A stretch of 40,890 nt of DNA, taken from assembly GCA_017559985.1 (NCBI GenBank), contig JAFYPW010000030.1:1-40890 (forward strand), read 5' to 3'. Within the stretch, counting starts at the first letter, position 1. Each line of letters begins with the position of its first letter. Below the pieces are notes generated by a model. The model did no database searches and was not told the origin of the DNA. It was given only the letters and a program-made list of their open reading frames with translations. Of this stretch, positions 24,359-32,126 are shown one piece after another. Source of the stretch: Oscillospiraceae bacterium (GTDB lineage: Bacteria > Bacillota > Clostridia > Oscillospirales > JAAYXM01). The position numbers and the translations under genes were made by a program.

Positions 24359-26431
24359 ATGAAAGTTTATCCCGCAAGTAAAATCAGAAACGTTTGTTTG
24401 TTAGGCCACGGTGGAGACGGAAAGACTTCACTCCTGGAAAGCCTTCTGTATATGACAAAGAACACTGACAGACTTGGTAAGGTTTCTGAGGGAAACACCG
24501 TGTCAGACTTTGACCCGGAAGAGATTAAGAGAAAATTCAGTATTTCCGCAAGCGTTGTGCCTGTGGAGTTTTACGACCATAAATTCAACTTTATCGACAC
24601 TCCCGGATATTTTGATTTCGTAGGTGAAGTGCATCAGGCTATGCGTGTTGCAGACGCTGCTATTATTGTATGTACTGCAAAGACAGGCGTTGAAGTGGGC
24701 ACAGAGCTTGCGTGGAAGCGCGTCAACGAAAAGAAGATGCCGCGTATGTTCTACATATCAAAGATCGACGAGGAAAATGCCCGTTACTATCCTGTATATG
24801 AGCAGCTTCGTGAGAAGTTTGGCGTATCTGTCTGCCCGATGGTTATTCCGGCTATCGTTGATGAGAAGATTATCGGTATCATCGACCTTATCCCGATGAA
24901 GGCATATGAACTCAAAGACGGTGCAGCTGTTGAAATGCCGATTCCGCCGCAGTGTATGGAAAAAGCACTTATGGTCAGAGCACAGATCGCAGAAAGTGTT
25001 GCAGAAACGTGCGATGAGTATATGGAAAAATACTTTGCAGGCGAAGAGTTTACAATGGAAGAATATATGGACGGCGTCAAGCGCGGTGTTATGGCAGGAA
25101 CTCTCGCTCCGGTATTTACAGGCTCTGCATATACAGGCATCGGTTCACTTGCACTTCTTCGCGGTCTTGTCGGATATTCTCCGTGTCCTGTTGATGCTCC
25201 GAAGGATTATGCAGTTACGGAAGACCACGACTTTGTTGAAATTACGGTTGGCGAAGGCGATGAGCCGCTTGCTATCGTATTTAAAACTGTTTCCGACCAG
25301 TATGGCAAGTTCTCCTTCTTCAAGGTTCTTTCCGGAAAAATCACAAGCGATATGACGCTGCTCAACCCGAGAACAGGTGAGACGGAGAAGATCGGTCATC
25401 TCTACACTGTTATTGGCAAAAAGCGCGTTGACGTTGACGAAATATCAACAGGCGATATTGGTGCAGTTGCAAAACTTGCATTTACAAGAACGGGCGACAC
25501 GCTTTGCTCAACAAACAAGAATATTCATTTGCAAGGAATCAATTTCCCCGTGCCGACATATTCTCTCGCAGTTAACCCGAAGGCAAAGGGTGGAGAAGAA
25601 AAGATCGCATCGGGCTTTGCACGTCTTGCGGAAGAAGATGTAACGTTCAAAACCGTCAATAACGCAGAGACACATCAGTATGTTGTTACAGGTTACGGTG
25701 ATATTCATATCGACGTTCTCTGCTCACGCCTCAAAGCACGTTTCAACACAGAGGTTGATCTTGCTGAGCAGAGAGTTCCGTACCGTGAAAAGATTCGCAA
25801 AAAGGTCAAGGTTCAGGGAAGACATAAGAAGCAGTCCGGCGGTCACGGTCAGTTCGGTGATGTCTGGATCGAGTTCCAGCCCGGAGATGTCGAAGACCTC
25901 GTATTTGAAGAAAAGATCGTCGGCGGAGCAGTTCCGAAAAACTTCTTCCCGGCAGTTGAAAAAGGTCTCCGTGATTCCATCTCAAAGGGTGTTCTTGCAG
26001 GATTCCCGGTAGTTTACCTTAAAGCAACACTCGTTGATGGCTCATACCACGATGTTGACTCTTCTGAAATGGCGTTCAAGGTTGCTGCAAACCTTGCATA
26101 TAAGGCGGGTCTCCCGCAGGCGGATCCTGTAATCCTTGAGCCGATAGGAAGCTTAAAGGTTTATATACCCGAGGATTATATGGGTGATGTAATAGGTGAT
26201 CTTAATAAGCGTCGCGGCAGGGTCCTCGGTATGAATCCGCAGGGCAACGGTCTCTCAATTGTTGAAGCTGAGGTTCCGATGGCAGAGATGAACACCTATA
26301 CGATTGACCTTCGCTCGATGACTCAGGGCAGAGGCTCGTTTGAGTTTGTTTTTGAGCGATACGAAGATGCACCTGCAAACATCCAGCAGAAGATTATTGA
26401 CGAGCGCAAAGCGTATATGGAAGAAGAATAA
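24359..26431 (+). CDS. elongation factor G-like GTPase (EF-G paralog)
   Basis: A 690-residue translational GTPase with the full EF-G domain layout. G1 is GHGGDGKTS in place of the AHIDAGKTT of housekeeping EF-G, G3 is DTPG, and G4 reads SKID in place of NKxD. The ERGITI-type switch I sequence is not seen. Domain IV carries SGGHGQFGDVWIEFQPGD and domain V ends in the usual RGRVLGM and FEYEDAP-like region. These features place it in the divergent EF-G2-like group, not FusA, which normally sits beside rpsL-rpsG-tuf. It stands alone with its own strong promoter and terminator. Whether it translocates, recycles ribosomes or does neither is unknown. Confidence 0.88.
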   Translation: MKVYPASKIRNVCLLGHGGDGKTSLLESLLYMTKNTDRLGKVSEGNTVSDFDPEEIKRKFSISASVVPVEFYDHKFNFIDTPGYFDFVGEVHQAMRVADAAIIVCTAKTGVEVGTELAWKRVNEKKMPRMFYISKIDEENARYYPVYEQLREKFGVSVCPMVIPAIVDEKIIGIIDLIPMKAYELKDGAAVEMPIPPQCMEKALMVRAQIAESVAETCDEYMEKYFAGEEFTMEEYMDGVKRGVMAGTLAPVFTGSAYTGIGSLALLRGLVGYSPCPVDAPKDYAVTEDHDFVEITVGEGDEPLAIVFKTVSDQYGKFSFFKVLSGKITSDMTLLNPRTGETEKIGHLYTVIGKKRVDVDEISTGDIGAVAKLAFTRTGDTLCSTNKNIHLQGINFPVPTYSLAVNPKAKGGEEKIASGFARLAEEDVTFKTVNNAETHQYVVTGYGDIHIDVLCSRLKARFNTEVDLAEQRVPYREKIRKKVKVQGRHKKQSGGHGQFGDVWIEFQPGDVEDLVFEEKIVGGAVPKNFFPAVEKGLRDSISKGVLAGFPVVYLKATLVDGSYHDVDSSEMAFKVAANLAYKAGLPQADPVILEPIGSLKVYIPEDYMGDVIGDLNKRRGRVLGMNPQGNGLSIVEAEVPMAEMNTYTIDLRSMTQGRGSFEFVFERYEDAPANIQQKIIDERKAYMEEE

Positions 26432-26440
26432 AGCAGTTTT

Positions 26441-26478
26441 ACCACCTGTTCAATAAAATCTTGAACAGGTGGTTTTTG
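26441..26478 (+). terminator. terminator after the EF-G paralog
   Basis: ACCACCTGTTCAA (26441-26453) and TTGAACAGGTGGT (26461-26473) form a perfect 13-bp stem with a 7-base loop, followed by TTTTG. Confidence 0.92.
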
Positions 26479-26483
26479 TTTGT

Positions 26484-26518
26484 ATATCCTTGTGAAATGT
26501 TTACATATCCTTGTGAAA
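26484..26518 (+). repeat. two direct repeats upstream of the six-gene operon promoter
   Basis: ATATCCTTGTGAAA occurs at 26484-26497 and again at 26505-26518, a 21-bp period or two turns of the helix. It lies 15 bases upstream of the -35 box, which is where an activator acting on one face of DNA would bind. No regulator gene is adjacent. Confidence 0.6.
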
Positions 26519-26532
26519 CAGGGGCTGGTTTA

Positions 26533-26560
26533 TTGACAATTAAGGCTCGGATGATATAAT
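26533..26560 (+). promoter_or_regulatory. consensus promoter of the six-gene operon
   Basis: TTGACA (26533-26538) and TATAAT (26555-26560) are both perfect, with a 16-bp spacer. The untranslated leader is about 55-60 bases. A second copy of GATGATATAATT at 26584-26595 has no -35 partner. Confidence 0.75.
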
Positions 26561-26623
26561 TTAGGTAGAATGGTTTCTGATAAGATGATATAATTAAATA
26601 TACTAAAAAACGGAGGTTGTAAA

Positions 26624-27466
26624 ATGAGTGAGACGAAGTATAAAAACAGAATAGGAGTTATTTATAGATTAGAGAGTCTTGTTGAGGAAGGGAAGGCGGG
26701 TGTCGACCGTCTTCTGGACCTTGGTATTGAATGTGTTCAGCTCAATGGATGGGACCCTACGATGTATACTCAGGAAGTCGCTGATAAGGTGAAAAAGCTT
26801 TTAAAAGGGAAAATTGAAGTGTCTTCTTTCTGGTGCGGATGGTCAGGTCCTCAGCAGTGGAATCCCGTTGACGGACCGTGCACTCTCGGACTGGTTCCTG
26901 AGGCATATCGCGCAATACGCCTCGAAGAGTTGAAGCGCGGTGCTGACTTTACCCGTATGCTCGGTGCACACGATATGGCCACCCATGTCGGCTTCGTGCC
27001 CGAACAGCCGGTCTATTCCGGATACCGTGAGTTGGTCAGCGCAGTTCGTGAACTTGCAGCATACTGTAAAGAGCGCGAAGTGTATTTCAATTTTGAAACA
27101 GGACAGGAAACACCGGTTACGCTTTTGCGCGTGTTCCAGGATGTGGGCGCAGACAATCTCGGTGTGAACCTTGACCCTGCAAACCTCATACTTTACGGCC
27201 GCGGCAACCCGATTGACGCTCTTGGTATCTATGGCGCTAGAATTCGCGGTGTTCACATTAAAGACGGCGACTATACAACAGACCCATACCGCAACGGTAA
27301 AGAGAGAGTTGTCGGAGAGGGTAGTGTAAACTATCCGGTATTCTTGCCAAAGCTTTTGGAGGGTGGATATAAGGGCGATTTATATATCGAAAGAGAAATC
27401 AGCGGTGAACAGCAGATGATTGATATCAGAAAAACAATTGCTTATATTAAGGAGCTTATGGCTTAA
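26624..27466 (+). CDS. sugar phosphate isomerase/epimerase-like TIM-barrel protein
   Basis: A 280-residue member of the xylose isomerase-like (AP endonuclease 2) superfamily, which includes IolE/IolI-type dehydratases and isomerases. Likely metal ligands lie at the ends of strands: Glu in YFNFETGQE, Asp in GVNLDPANLI, His in GVHIKDGDY and Glu in LYIEREISG. The early strand GIECVQLNGWD is also typical. It has no signal peptide. It opens the operon, with CGGAGG before its ATG, and is followed 14 bases later by an oxidoreductase. This isomerase-dehydrogenase pairing is common in inositol, aminocyclitol and rare-sugar catabolism. The substrate is not known. Confidence 0.85.
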   Translation: MSETKYKNRIGVIYRLESLVEEGKAGVDRLLDLGIECVQLNGWDPTMYTQEVADKVKKLLKGKIEVSSFWCGWSGPQQWNPVDGPCTLGLVPEAYRAIRLEELKRGADFTRMLGAHDMATHVGFVPEQPVYSGYRELVSAVRELAAYCKEREVYFNFETGQETPVTLLRVFQDVGADNLGVNLDPANLILYGRGNPIDALGIYGARIRGVHIKDGDYTTDPYRNGKERVVGEGSVNYPVFLPKLLEGGYKGDLYIEREISGEQQMIDIRKTIAYIKELMA

Positions 27467-27480
27467 AAGGAGAGAGTATT

Positions 27481-28497
27481 TTGTATCGTTATGCTATAAT
27501 TGGTTTTGGCGGTCTGGGTAAATTGCATCTTATCAATTTGCTTCGGCTCGAATCAGAACGAAAGGGCGAGCTTAAACTTTGCGCCATATGCGGTGCAGAC
27601 AAAGAAACTGTTTTGCGGAATGTAAGCTTGAATCTGGGTACAGTAGACATTTCAGATGTCGATTTTTCAGAATGCAATTTTTACACCGATTATAAGGAAC
27701 TTATTGAAAAGGAACGCCCCGACTTTATTTTATCTGCGCTTCCAACTTATCTCCACGAAGAAGCGGCAGTATATGCTTTGTCAAAAGGTGTTCATGTCTT
27801 TTCTGAAAAGCCGATGGCACTTACCGTCAAATCTTGTGACAATATAATTGAAGCGGCAAAAAAGAACGACAGAAAGCTTATGATCGGGCAAAGTCTGCGT
27901 TTTTCGCCTGCAATTTTAAAGCTTAAAGAAATTGTTGATAATGAGACATATGGCAAGGTTTGCAGATATGATTTCAGCAGATTTTCTCAGACACCTACCT
28001 GGTCGTGGAACAACTGGATTTTAAACCCTGAATTGAGCGGCGGATGTGTAATGGATCTGCACATACACGACGTTGATATGGTCAACTGGTTTTTCGGGAA
28101 ACCGAAAGCAGTTCATGCAATCGGAACGAGCAGAAAAGTGCCGCTTGAAAATGTTATAGTAAGGTATGACTATGACGATGTTCTGGTTACCGGCAGTGCC
28201 GATTGGTCAATGAGCCAGAAATTCCCGTTTAACGTCAGATGCATTATGAATTTTGAAAGAGCATCGGCTGTTGTTGCGGACGGAAAACTCATTATCTATA
28301 CAGATGATGAGGTGATAGAGCCCGAACTTGTTAACGAAAAGATGCACTATCTTGAAATCAAAGCTTTCGTTGAAATGATACTTGACGGAAAGAGCTGCGA
28401 TGAAATCACAACGCCGGAATCTGTTCGTGATTCTGTGCGCATTGTTCTTGCAGAAGTGGAATCCATTAAAACAAAAAAAGAGGTTCTTATTGTATAA
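27481..28497 (+). CDS. Gfo/Idh/MocA-family oxidoreductase
   Basis: A 338-residue NAD(P)-dependent sugar or inositol dehydrogenase-like enzyme. The N-terminal Rossmann fold starts YAIIGFGGLGKLH (residues 4-16). The family motif EKPMA is in GVHVFSEKPMALT (about residues 98-110). The C-terminal alpha/beta domain includes GGCVMDLHIHDVDMVNWFFG, whose HIHDVD matches the usual catalytic His/Asp region of the family. The start is TTG at 27481, with AAAGGAGAG upstream. It is co-transcribed with the TIM-barrel gene before it and the acetyltransferase gene 18 bases after it. Confidence 0.9.
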   Translation: MYRYAIIGFGGLGKLHLINLLRLESERKGELKLCAICGADKETVLRNVSLNLGTVDISDVDFSECNFYTDYKELIEKERPDFILSALPTYLHEEAAVYALSKGVHVFSEKPMALTVKSCDNIIEAAKKNDRKLMIGQSLRFSPAILKLKEIVDNETYGKVCRYDFSRFSQTPTWSWNNWILNPELSGGCVMDLHIHDVDMVNWFFGKPKAVHAIGTSRKVPLENVIVRYDYDDVLVTGSADWSMSQKFPFNVRCIMNFERASAVVADGKLIIYTDDEVIEPELVNEKMHYLEIKAFVEMILDGKSCDEITTPESVRDSVRIVLAEVESIKTKKEVLIV

Positions 28498-28515
28498 AGG
28501 AAAAGAGGAATAAAA

Positions 28516-29343
28516 ATGGTAACGTCACAACAAGTCCGGGAAGCTTTGATAAAGCTCGGAATAAAAGAAGGCGACTCTATCCTGACACACTCGTCTTTTA
28601 AAAGTCTCGGAGAAACAGAAAACGGTGCAGCAACAGTCGTTGAAGGAATGAAACTTGCTGTTGGTGAGGACGGAACGGTTTTGTTTCCGACCCTCTGTCA
28701 GAAAGACTGGCCGAATGTTTATAAAAACTGGAATATGGATGCAGAGTCCGATGTCGGATATTTAACGAATTATTTCAGAAAACTGCCGGAGGCTTTGCGA
28801 AGCAACCAGGCAACACACTCTGTTGCAGCTATCGGCAAAAAGGCAGCCTATGTTACGGAAACGCACGGGGAAACAGGCCGTCGTTACGGCATATTCGGTG
28901 ACACTCCGTTTTCTGCGGATTCTCCGTGGGAAAAGATGTATCATATAGATACAAAGGTTGTTTTTCTTGGCGTTGGCATAAGAAAATGTACATTCAGACA
29001 TTTTGCGGAATATTGTTTTATGGAAGACTGCTTAAAACGCGCAGAAGGCAGTTCTGAATATGACCGCCTGAAAGGTCAGGTGTGGTGCTATGAAAACTGG
29101 GACGCTGCCGGCGTCTGGCCCCATCTTGACAGCGAATACATACAGACGGTTATGGAAAAACGGGGAATGGTTCATAAAGCAACCTGCGGAAATGCAGAGC
29201 TTCTGATGGTATCATCCGAGGATTTTGTTGATATTTCAATGGAGCTTCTGAAAAACAAGGAAAAAAAGGCACTGCTTGAAAATCACGATATATGGACAGT
29301 TCAGACCTTTATTGACTGGGTGGAGGAAATAGAAAAATTATGA
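28516..29343 (+). CDS. AAC(3)-type aminoglycoside N-acetyltransferase family protein
   Basis: A 275-residue acetyl-CoA-dependent N-acetyltransferase of the antibiotic NAT (AAC(3)/YokD) family. Matching segments include LTHSSFKSLG near the start, GTVLFPTL, RSNQATHSVAAIG (the conserved R-S-x-H-type acetyl-CoA/catalytic region) and ADSPWEKMYHIDTKVVFLGVGI. Family members that are not on resistance elements often have unknown natural substrates. The setting between sugar enzymes and a PIG-L deacetylase argues for an amino sugar or aminocyclitol substrate, not a drug. The stop overlaps the next start (ATGA). AAAGGAAAAGAGGAA precedes the ATG. Confidence 0.85.
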   Translation: MVTSQQVREALIKLGIKEGDSILTHSSFKSLGETENGAATVVEGMKLAVGEDGTVLFPTLCQKDWPNVYKNWNMDAESDVGYLTNYFRKLPEALRSNQATHSVAAIGKKAAYVTETHGETGRRYGIFGDTPFSADSPWEKMYHIDTKVVFLGVGIRKCTFRHFAEYCFMEDCLKRAEGSSEYDRLKGQVWCYENWDAAGVWPHLDSEYIQTVMEKRGMVHKATCGNAELLMVSSEDFVDISMELLKNKEKKALLENHDIWTVQTFIDWVEEIEKL

Positions 29344-30323
29344 GCCAGATTGTATATGATGAAGCATATGAACGCGATTTAGCAAAATATTTTGATGAAA
29401 ATTTGCCTGAAAAGATTTATGATGCGCATTTTCACATCAGCCGTGCTTATACGGAGCGTTGCGGCTATCCCGGAACGCCGTTTGAGCAGTACAGCCAATT
29501 TATGCAAAAATACATATGCAGACCTATGAGCGGCGGTATGGTAATGCCTCAGCCGTCAAGATTGCACACGCCGGAAACTCTTGCGGATGAAAATCAATAC
29601 AATCTTGCGCTCGCAAAAGAAAAAGGACTTGCGGCCGGGTTGATTGTAACACCCGGATGTGGGCGGGAAGCAACTGAGAAAATGCTGGATACGCATGAAC
29701 ATATAAAGGTTTTAAAGCCTTATCATGCATACTGTCCTATGGATATGAACAGGTATGAATCTGATATTCTTGATTATGCTCCGGAGTGGATGTGGCAGTT
29801 GGCAAATGACAGAGAGTTTCCGATTCTGATTCACCTCTCGCATTATCAGAATATGCTCAATGACGAAAATAACTGGGGACAGATTCGTATGTTGTGCGCT
29901 AAATATCCCAGAGTGAAGCTGATTCTGGCACATTGTGCAATGGGGCATAATGTCAGAAAACTTCGTCTCGGGCTTGAACATATAAAAGATATAGAAAATA
30001 TCTGGTTTGATTGCTCAGGCGCTGCAGAAACAATGTCAATTTACTATTGCCTGAAAGCATTCGGTGCGGAGCGTATGATGTATGGCGGGGATTATGATCA
30101 CGGCGAATCTGTTGGTCGCATATGCTCCTTTGGAAGTAATTTTATCGGCTTTCATGAGCCGTATATAAATAAAGAAGCAATACCTCCGGATTATAAATAT
30201 CAGCCACTGAACAACGCGCAGGAGTGCACAATGGCGGCTCTTGAAGCAATAGAGGTGCTTGGTTTGAGTAAAACGGATGTAGAAAATATATTCTATAACA
30301 ATGCCGCAAAACTGTTTGCTTGA
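29340..30323 (+). CDS. amidohydrolase family protein (TIM-barrel metal-dependent hydrolase)
   Basis: A 327-residue protein of the amidohydrolase-related group (Pfam Amidohydro_2-like). Metal-binding candidates are the H-x-H in YDAHFHIS (about residue 30), His in ILIHLSHYQN, His in LILAHCAMGHN and Asp in YGGDYDHGE. Known members hydrolyse or decarboxylate cyclic compounds, including sugar lactones. Its start overlaps the acetyltransferase stop by 4 bases, implying coupled synthesis. The substrate is unknown; a ring-opening or lactonase step in the pathway is an inference. Confidence 0.82.
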   Translation: MSQIVYDEAYERDLAKYFDENLPEKIYDAHFHISRAYTERCGYPGTPFEQYSQFMQKYICRPMSGGMVMPQPSRLHTPETLADENQYNLALAKEKGLAAGLIVTPGCGREATEKMLDTHEHIKVLKPYHAYCPMDMNRYESDILDYAPEWMWQLANDREFPILIHLSHYQNMLNDENNWGQIRMLCAKYPRVKLILAHCAMGHNVRKLRLGLEHIKDIENIWFDCSGAAETMSIYYCLKAFGAERMMYGGDYDHGESVGRICSFGSNFIGFHEPYINKEAIPPDYKYQPLNNAQECTMAALEAIEVLGLSKTDVENIFYNNAAKLFA

Positions 30324-30346
30324 TTTTTTGAAGGTGCGTGTTATAA

Positions 30347-31222
30347 ATGGAAAAGCAGCTTAAAATTTTAATGATAGGTGCACACCCCGATGACAACGAT
30401 TTTCGTTGCGGCGGGACGGCGCTCAACTTTATAGAAAAAGGACATTCCGTAAGATTTTTGTCGGTGTGCAGTGGTAGTGCCGGACATCATACTATGTCTC
30501 CGGACGAGCTCTGCCTGCGCAGACAGAAAGAATCGGAGGCGGCATCTGCAATAAGCGGAATTGAGTATGACATATGGGATATTCCAGATTGCGAAGTTAT
30601 GGCTGATCTTGAAACGCGCAAACGCATGGTTTGCTATATAAGAGAGTATCAACCGGATATTATTTTCACACATCGTGCAAATGATTATCATGCGGATCAC
30701 AGAAACGTTGCATTGTTGGTTCAGGATGCTTCATATCTTCTGATAGTTCCTAATTTCTGTCCCGATGTCAGTGCTTTGAAAAAGACGCCTGTCATTATGT
30801 ATTTTTACGATAAATTCAAAAATCCGTCTTTTGCGCCTGATGTCGTCGTTTCAATTGACAGCAAAATTGATAAAAAATATCAGATGATCGATTGTTACGA
30901 GTCGCAGGTCTATGAATGGTTGCCGTACACGAACGGAGTCCTTTGCGAAGTGCCGAAGGATAAAGAAGAACGCCTTGAATGGCTGAAAAATCCGCGCGTC
31001 CCGCGTGACGGAACAATGTTGACCGAAAAAGACCTGAATATTCCCATAAAGAGTAATAACAGTGAATACAGAGAAGCTGCGCCTGCTGTGAAGTTCCGCG
31101 ATAAGTTAATAGAACGCTATGGTGAAGAAGGAAAATCGGTTCTCTTTGCAGAAGCGTTCCAGGTTTCTGAATACGGTTCACCGCTGTCTTTTGAGAAAGG
31201 TAAAGAAATTTTCACTTTTTAG
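30347..31222 (+). CDS. PIG-L family deacetylase
   Basis: A 291-residue zinc-dependent N-deacetylase of the PIG-L/LmbE family, which removes acetyl groups from GlcNAc-type substrates (for example MshB, BtrD and BshB). The zinc and catalytic motif AHPDDNDFRCGG is at residues 13-24, and the second ligand motif is in THRANDYHADHRNVA (H-x-D-H). There is no signal peptide, so it works on a cytosolic small molecule. It lies 23 bases after the amidohydrolase and 16 bases before the DUF4886 gene. Its pairing with an N-acetyltransferase in one operon is notable. Confidence 0.9.
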   Translation: MEKQLKILMIGAHPDDNDFRCGGTALNFIEKGHSVRFLSVCSGSAGHHTMSPDELCLRRQKESEAASAISGIEYDIWDIPDCEVMADLETRKRMVCYIREYQPDIIFTHRANDYHADHRNVALLVQDASYLLIVPNFCPDVSALKKTPVIMYFYDKFKNPSFAPDVVVSIDSKIDKKYQMIDCYESQVYEWLPYTNGVLCEVPKDKEERLEWLKNPRVPRDGTMLTEKDLNIPIKSNNSEYREAAPAVKFRDKLIERYGEEGKSVLFAEAFQVSEYGSPLSFEKGKEIFTF

Positions 31223-31238
31223 TGTATGAGGTGATATG

Positions 31239-31982
31239 ATGCAAATTCTCTCAATCGGAAACAGCTTTTCGCAAGATGCACAAAGATACCTTAATCGCAT
31301 CGCAAAAGCTGATGGCTTTCAGCTCAATACATTCAACCTTTACATAGGCGGTTGTTCGCTTTCGACTCATTACAGAAATATGATGAGTGAAGAACGTGTT
31401 TATGCTCTTGAAATGAACGGGGAAAGCACAGGGTTTAATGTGTCGCTTAAAGAAGCTCTTTTAAATCGTGACTGGGACGTTATAACTCTCCAGCAGGCGA
31501 GTCATAAATCTCCGTATTACGACACCTATCAGCCTTATCTGAATAAAATTGCAGAATATGTAAGAGGCTGTGTTCCGGGTGCACGAATTGCAGTTCATCA
31601 GACCTGGGCATACGAGCAGGGAAGTCAGCGGCTTAATGCAGAACTCGGATATGATAATCATACGGATATGTTTGATGACCTTAAGATGGCTTATTCAAAA
31701 GCTGCAAGGGACATTGGCGCAGATTTTCTGATTCCGTCGGGAGAGGTTTTGGAAGAGCTTGTTTTGTCCGGAATAAAGGCACATCGCGACACGTTTCACG
31801 CAAGTCTCGGCGTTGGCAGATATGCGCTTGGGCTCATCTGGTATTCTATGTTGACCGGGCGTGATATCGCGAACAATTTATTTTCTGATTTTGACGTTGA
31901 AGTTTCTCTTTCGGATGTTGAAACTGCAAAAAAATGCGTTTTGGAGTGTTTTAGGAAATACAGAATTGCAGAATATAAATAA
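31239..31982 (+). CDS. DUF4886 SGNH-like hydrolase
   Basis: A 247-residue protein of the DUF4886 group, related to SGNH/GDSL esterases. The block I serine is in LSIGNSFSQDAQRYL (Ser at about residue 9). The SGNH glycine may be in YIGGCS, an Asn-containing block is not clear, and the C-terminal dyad is in AHRDTFHASLG (Asp and His). There is no signal peptide. The second of two adjacent ATGs (31239) is chosen because GAGGTGA is better spaced for it. It is the last gene of the operon, before a terminator. An O-deacylase role is plausible but unproved. Confidence 0.8.
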   Translation: MQILSIGNSFSQDAQRYLNRIAKADGFQLNTFNLYIGGCSLSTHYRNMMSEERVYALEMNGESTGFNVSLKEALLNRDWDVITLQQASHKSPYYDTYQPYLNKIAEYVRGCVPGARIAVHQTWAYEQGSQRLNAELGYDNHTDMFDDLKMAYSKAARDIGADFLIPSGEVLEELVLSGIKAHRDTFHASLGVGRYALGLIWYSMLTGRDIANNLFSDFDVEVSLSDVETAKKCVLECFRKYRIAEYK

Positions 31983-31991
31983 GAGTTACCA

Positions 31992-32025
31992 AAAACCCGT
32001 GGGAATACACATTCCTGTGGGTTTT
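31992..32025 (+). terminator. terminator of the six-gene operon
   Basis: AAAACCCGTGGGAAT (31992-32006) pairs with ATTCCTGTGGGTTTT (32011-32025), with three wobble pairs in the middle and a 4-base loop. Confidence 0.85.
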
Positions 32026-32053
32026 CATCTTCTTGTATATAAAGCGGAAAATC

Positions 32054-32081
32054 TTGATTTTTTCGCTGCTTGTGCTATAAT
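32054..32081 (+). promoter_or_regulatory. promoter of trkA-trkH-yhbY
   Basis: TTGATT (32054-32059) and an extended -10 TGC-TATAAT (TATAAT at 32076-32081) have a 16-bp spacer. Confidence 0.7.
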
Positions 32082-32126
32082 GGTTTTATTGATGGGACAG
32101 TTTTTTGTAATGAAGGAGCGATGTCT

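Noticed and set aside
24359-26431. A TetM/TetO-type tetracycline ribosomal protection protein
   Set aside because: The protein is about 690 residues and EF-G-like throughout, where TetM is about 640. It also has its own native-looking promoter and no mobile context, so an EF-G2-like paralog fits better.
26584-26595. A second promoter, from a repeat of GATGATATAATT before the six-gene operon
   Set aside because: There is no acceptable -35 box 16-18 bp upstream. The perfect TTGACA-16-TATAAT promoter just before it explains expression.
28516-29343. A clinical aminoglycoside resistance gene, suggested by AAC(3) family similarity
   Set aside because: It sits inside a metabolic operon with no mobile or resistance genes around it, and chromosomal family members commonly have unknown natural substrates. 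Family match alone does not show drug acetylation.
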